A stretch of 64,000 nucleotides of DNA from Acetoanaerobium sticklandii (GTDB lineage: Bacteria; Bacillota; Clostridia; Peptostreptococcales; Filifactoraceae): contig NC_014614.1 in NCBI RefSeq assembly GCF_000196455.1, positions 1,224,001 through 1,288,000 of the forward strand. Reading direction: 5' to 3'. Positions 62,438 through 64,000 of this stretch are shown in pieces. The translations under genes and the position numbers were made by a program. Under the pieces are notes generated by a model. The model was not told the DNA's origin. It did no database searches and saw only the letters and a list, made by a program, of their open reading frames with translations. Within the stretch, counting starts at the first letter, position 1; each line of letters opens with the position of its first letter.

Positions 62438-62453
62438 TGGCATTAAATTTGCT
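62438..62453 (+). promoter_or_regulatory. Sigma-54 (-24/-12) promoter of bcd-etf
   Basis: TGGCATTAAATTTGCT fits the sigma-54 consensus, with GG at 62439-62440 and GC at 62451-62452, 12 bases apart. Transcription would begin near 62465, giving a leader of about 90 bases before bcd. It shares the TGGCAT...TTGCT form with the crt promoter. Confidence 0.85.
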
Positions 62454-62556
62454 TTTATAATTTATTGCAAAACTAAAATATAAATAAGATGATTAATAAT
62501 CAAGGAGACAAGGACTATTAATTGTTAAATTAATAATTAACAAAGGAGGAATAAAA

Positions 62557-63696
62557 ATGGAATTTGGTTTTTCAAAAGAGCATGCATTACTAAAACAAAT
62601 GTATAGAGAGTTTGCAGAGAATGAAGTTAAACCTCTAGCTGCTGAAGTTGATGAAATGGAAAGATTTCCAGTTGAGACAGTAGAAAAAATGGTAAAAGCG
62701 GGGTTTATGGGTATTCCTTTTCCTAAGAAATATGGTGGAGAAGGTGGAGATAATTTAGGTTATGCTATGGCTGTAGAAGAACTTTCTAGAGTTTGTGGAA
62801 CTACTGGAGTTATTGTTTCAGCTCATACTTCACTTGGTGCTCATCCAATATTTGAGTTTGGAACTGAAGAGCAAAAAGAAAAATTCTTAGTTCCATTAGC
62901 TAAAGGAGAAAAATTAGGAGCTTTTGGACTTACAGAGCCTAACGCTGGTACTGATGCTGCAGGGCAACAGACAACAGCTGTATTAGATGGTGATGAATAT
63001 GTACTAAACGGTTCTAAAATATTTATAACAAATGCTGGATATGCTCATACATATATTATTATGGCTATGACAGATAAAAAAGCTGGAACAAGAGGAATTT
63101 CTGCCTTTATAGTAGACGCAGATACACCTGGATTCTCTGTTGGACCTAAAGAAAAGAAATTAGGAATCAGAGGCTCAGCTACATGTGAGTTGATTTTTGA
63201 AAATTGCAGAATTCCTAAAGAAAATATATTAGGTAAAGAAGGCATTGGATTTAAAGTTGCCATGAAAACATTAGACGGTGGAAGAATAGGTATTGCGGCT
63301 CAAGCACTTGGAATTGCTCAAGGAGCTCTAGATGAAACAATTCATTATGTAAAAGAAAGAAAGCAGTTTGGAAGATCAATTGCTAATTTCCAAAACACAC
63401 AATTCCAGTTAGCTGATATGGCAGCAAAGATTGAATCTGCTAGACTATTAGTTTATAAAGCAGCATACAATAAAGATAAAGGACTTTCTTATTCATATGA
63501 AGCGGCTATGGCAAAATTAGTTGCTGCAGAAACGGCTATGGAAGTTACAACTAAGGCAGTTCAGCTTCATGGAGGGTATGGTTATACAAGAGAATATCCA
63601 GTTGAGAGAATGATGAGAGATGCAAAAATTACTGAAATTTATGAAGGAACTTCTGAAGTTCAAAGAATGGTAATTTCTGCGGCATTATTAAAATAA
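62557..63696 (+). CDS. bcd: Butyryl-CoA dehydrogenase (short-chain acyl-CoA dehydrogenase)
   Basis: This is a 379-residue FAD enzyme. FGLTEPNAGTDAAGQQTTA and FITNAGYAHTY are the FAD/substrate motifs, and the C-terminal LHGGYGYTREYPVERMMRDAKITEIYEGTSEVQ carries the catalytic Glu. It reduces crotonyl-CoA to butyryl-CoA. Because etfB follows directly, it probably works as the electron-bifurcating Bcd-Etf complex that also reduces ferredoxin. AGGAGG precedes the start; the promoter upstream is of the sigma-54 type. Confidence 0.95.
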   Translation: MEFGFSKEHALLKQMYREFAENEVKPLAAEVDEMERFPVETVEKMVKAGFMGIPFPKKYGGEGGDNLGYAMAVEELSRVCGTTGVIVSAHTSLGAHPIFEFGTEEQKEKFLVPLAKGEKLGAFGLTEPNAGTDAAGQQTTAVLDGDEYVLNGSKIFITNAGYAHTYIIMAMTDKKAGTRGISAFIVDADTPGFSVGPKEKKLGIRGSATCELIFENCRIPKENILGKEGIGFKVAMKTLDGGRIGIAAQALGIAQGALDETIHYVKERKQFGRSIANFQNTQFQLADMAAKIESARLLVYKAAYNKDKGLSYSYEAAMAKLVAAETAMEVTTKAVQLHGGYGYTREYPVERMMRDAKITEIYEGTSEVQRMVISAALLK

Positions 63697-63713
63697 AAAG
63701 GAGGTTATTTCTA

Positions 63714-64000
63714 ATGAATATAGTTGTTTGTATAAAGCAAGTACCAGATACTACTGAAGTTAAATTAGATCCAAAAACTGGAACACTTATTCGTGAAGGA
63801 GTTCCATCAATTATAAACCCAGATGACAAGAGCGGACTTGAAGCAGCTCTACAATTAAAAGATAAGCACGGTGCTCATGTAACAGTAATAACTATGGGAC
63901 CTCTTCAAGCGGATGCAGCACTTAGAGAAGCTCTTGCTATGGGAGCTGACAGAGCTATACTTCTTACAGATAGAGCATTTGCTGGAGCAGATACCTGGGC
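63714..64000 (+). CDS. etfB: Electron transfer flavoprotein beta subunit, N-terminal part (cut by window edge)
   Basis: The frame gives about 95 residues, MNIVVCIKQVPDTTEVKLD followed by INPDDKSGLEAALQLKD and VTVITMGPLQADAALREALAMGADRAILL, the typical EtfB start with its nucleotide-binding region. With EtfA, presumably just outside the window, it would form the bifurcating partner of Bcd. AAAGGAGG precedes the ATG 17 bases after bcd. Confidence 0.95.
   Translation, partial: MNIVVCIKQVPDTTEVKLDPKTGTLIREGVPSIINPDDKSGLEAALQLKDKHGAHVTVITMGPLQADAALREALAMGADRAILLTDRAFAGADTW

Larger units (their letters stand above)
61898..62556. other. 659-bp non-coding region between thlA and bcd
   Basis: No reading frame worth calling was found. 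The region holds a 96-base element with 11-bp perfect ends, a 15-bp inverted repeat, several GTTCA/TGAAC half-sites, a sigma-54 promoter and an AT-rich leader before bcd. These are listed separately. The remaining DNA (about 62204-62437) is AT-rich and shows nothing clear. Confidence 0.7.

Noticed and set aside
1..64000. tRNA, rRNA, insertion sequences and CRISPR arrays
   Set aside because: I looked for GTTCGAATC-type T-arms, long terminal repeats with transposase frames, and regular repeat-spacer patterns, and saw none. The RusA-like gene alone does not indicate a prophage.

Overview
The window is AT-rich, low-GC Gram-positive DNA from an amino-acid-fermenting clostridium. The best match I can argue is Acetoanaerobium (Clostridium) sticklandii or a very close relative. 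The reasons are a complete glycine reductase cluster with two in-frame UGA (selenocysteine) codons, a thioredoxin with the rare GCEPC active site reported for that species, and a butyryl-CoA pathway.

Layout. 1-9.4 kb: the 5' end of a class I fumarase/tartrate dehydratase alpha gene, a TetR regulator, a 1430-residue 2-hydroxyacyl-CoA dehydratase activase-type ATPase, a PuuD-like amidotransferase that has lost its catalytic Cys and His, and a VanRS-like two-component pair. 9.5-14.3 kb (minus strand): a LytS/LytTR two-component system followed by an unknown 165-aa protein and a CstA-family (pyruvate-type) transporter. 14.4-31.9 kb: mostly housekeeping genes (glnS, truA, msrA, ung, lepB, a TGS-fused nucleoside kinase, queG-like, nth), a sigma-54 enhancer-binding protein, and a small encapsulin operon (encapsulated ferritin, shell protein, extradiol-dioxygenase-like protein). 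31.9-37.4 kb: a tightly packed run of vanW-like, cobU, cobS, cobC, HAD phosphatase, trmL and degV.

37.5-45.6 kb: a single-aptamer glycine riboswitch with a terminator, then grdX-trxB-trxA-grdE-grdA-grdB-grdC-grdD. Together these reduce glycine to acetyl phosphate with electrons from NADPH via thioredoxin. 45.7-50.5 kb: a BMP/nucleoside-type ABC importer whose ATPase gene carries one in-frame amber codon. 50.5-54.5 kb: a GME-fold protein, CoA-transferase subunits A and B, a SpoIIE-type phosphatase and a DUF445 protein. 54.5-58.9 kb: T-box-controlled thrS, a GNAT protein, and infC-rpmI-rplT behind an L20-type leader. 59.0-64.0 kb: crt-hbd-thl and bcd-etfB(partial), which interconvert acetyl-CoA and butyryl-CoA.

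Both butyrate-pathway operons are preceded by near-consensus sigma-54 (-24/-12) promoters. The 659-bp gap before bcd holds two strong inverted repeats and several GTTCA/TGAAC half-sites. No tRNA, rRNA, insertion sequence or CRISPR array was seen. Functions are assigned from recognised motifs and family knowledge; no database search was run.
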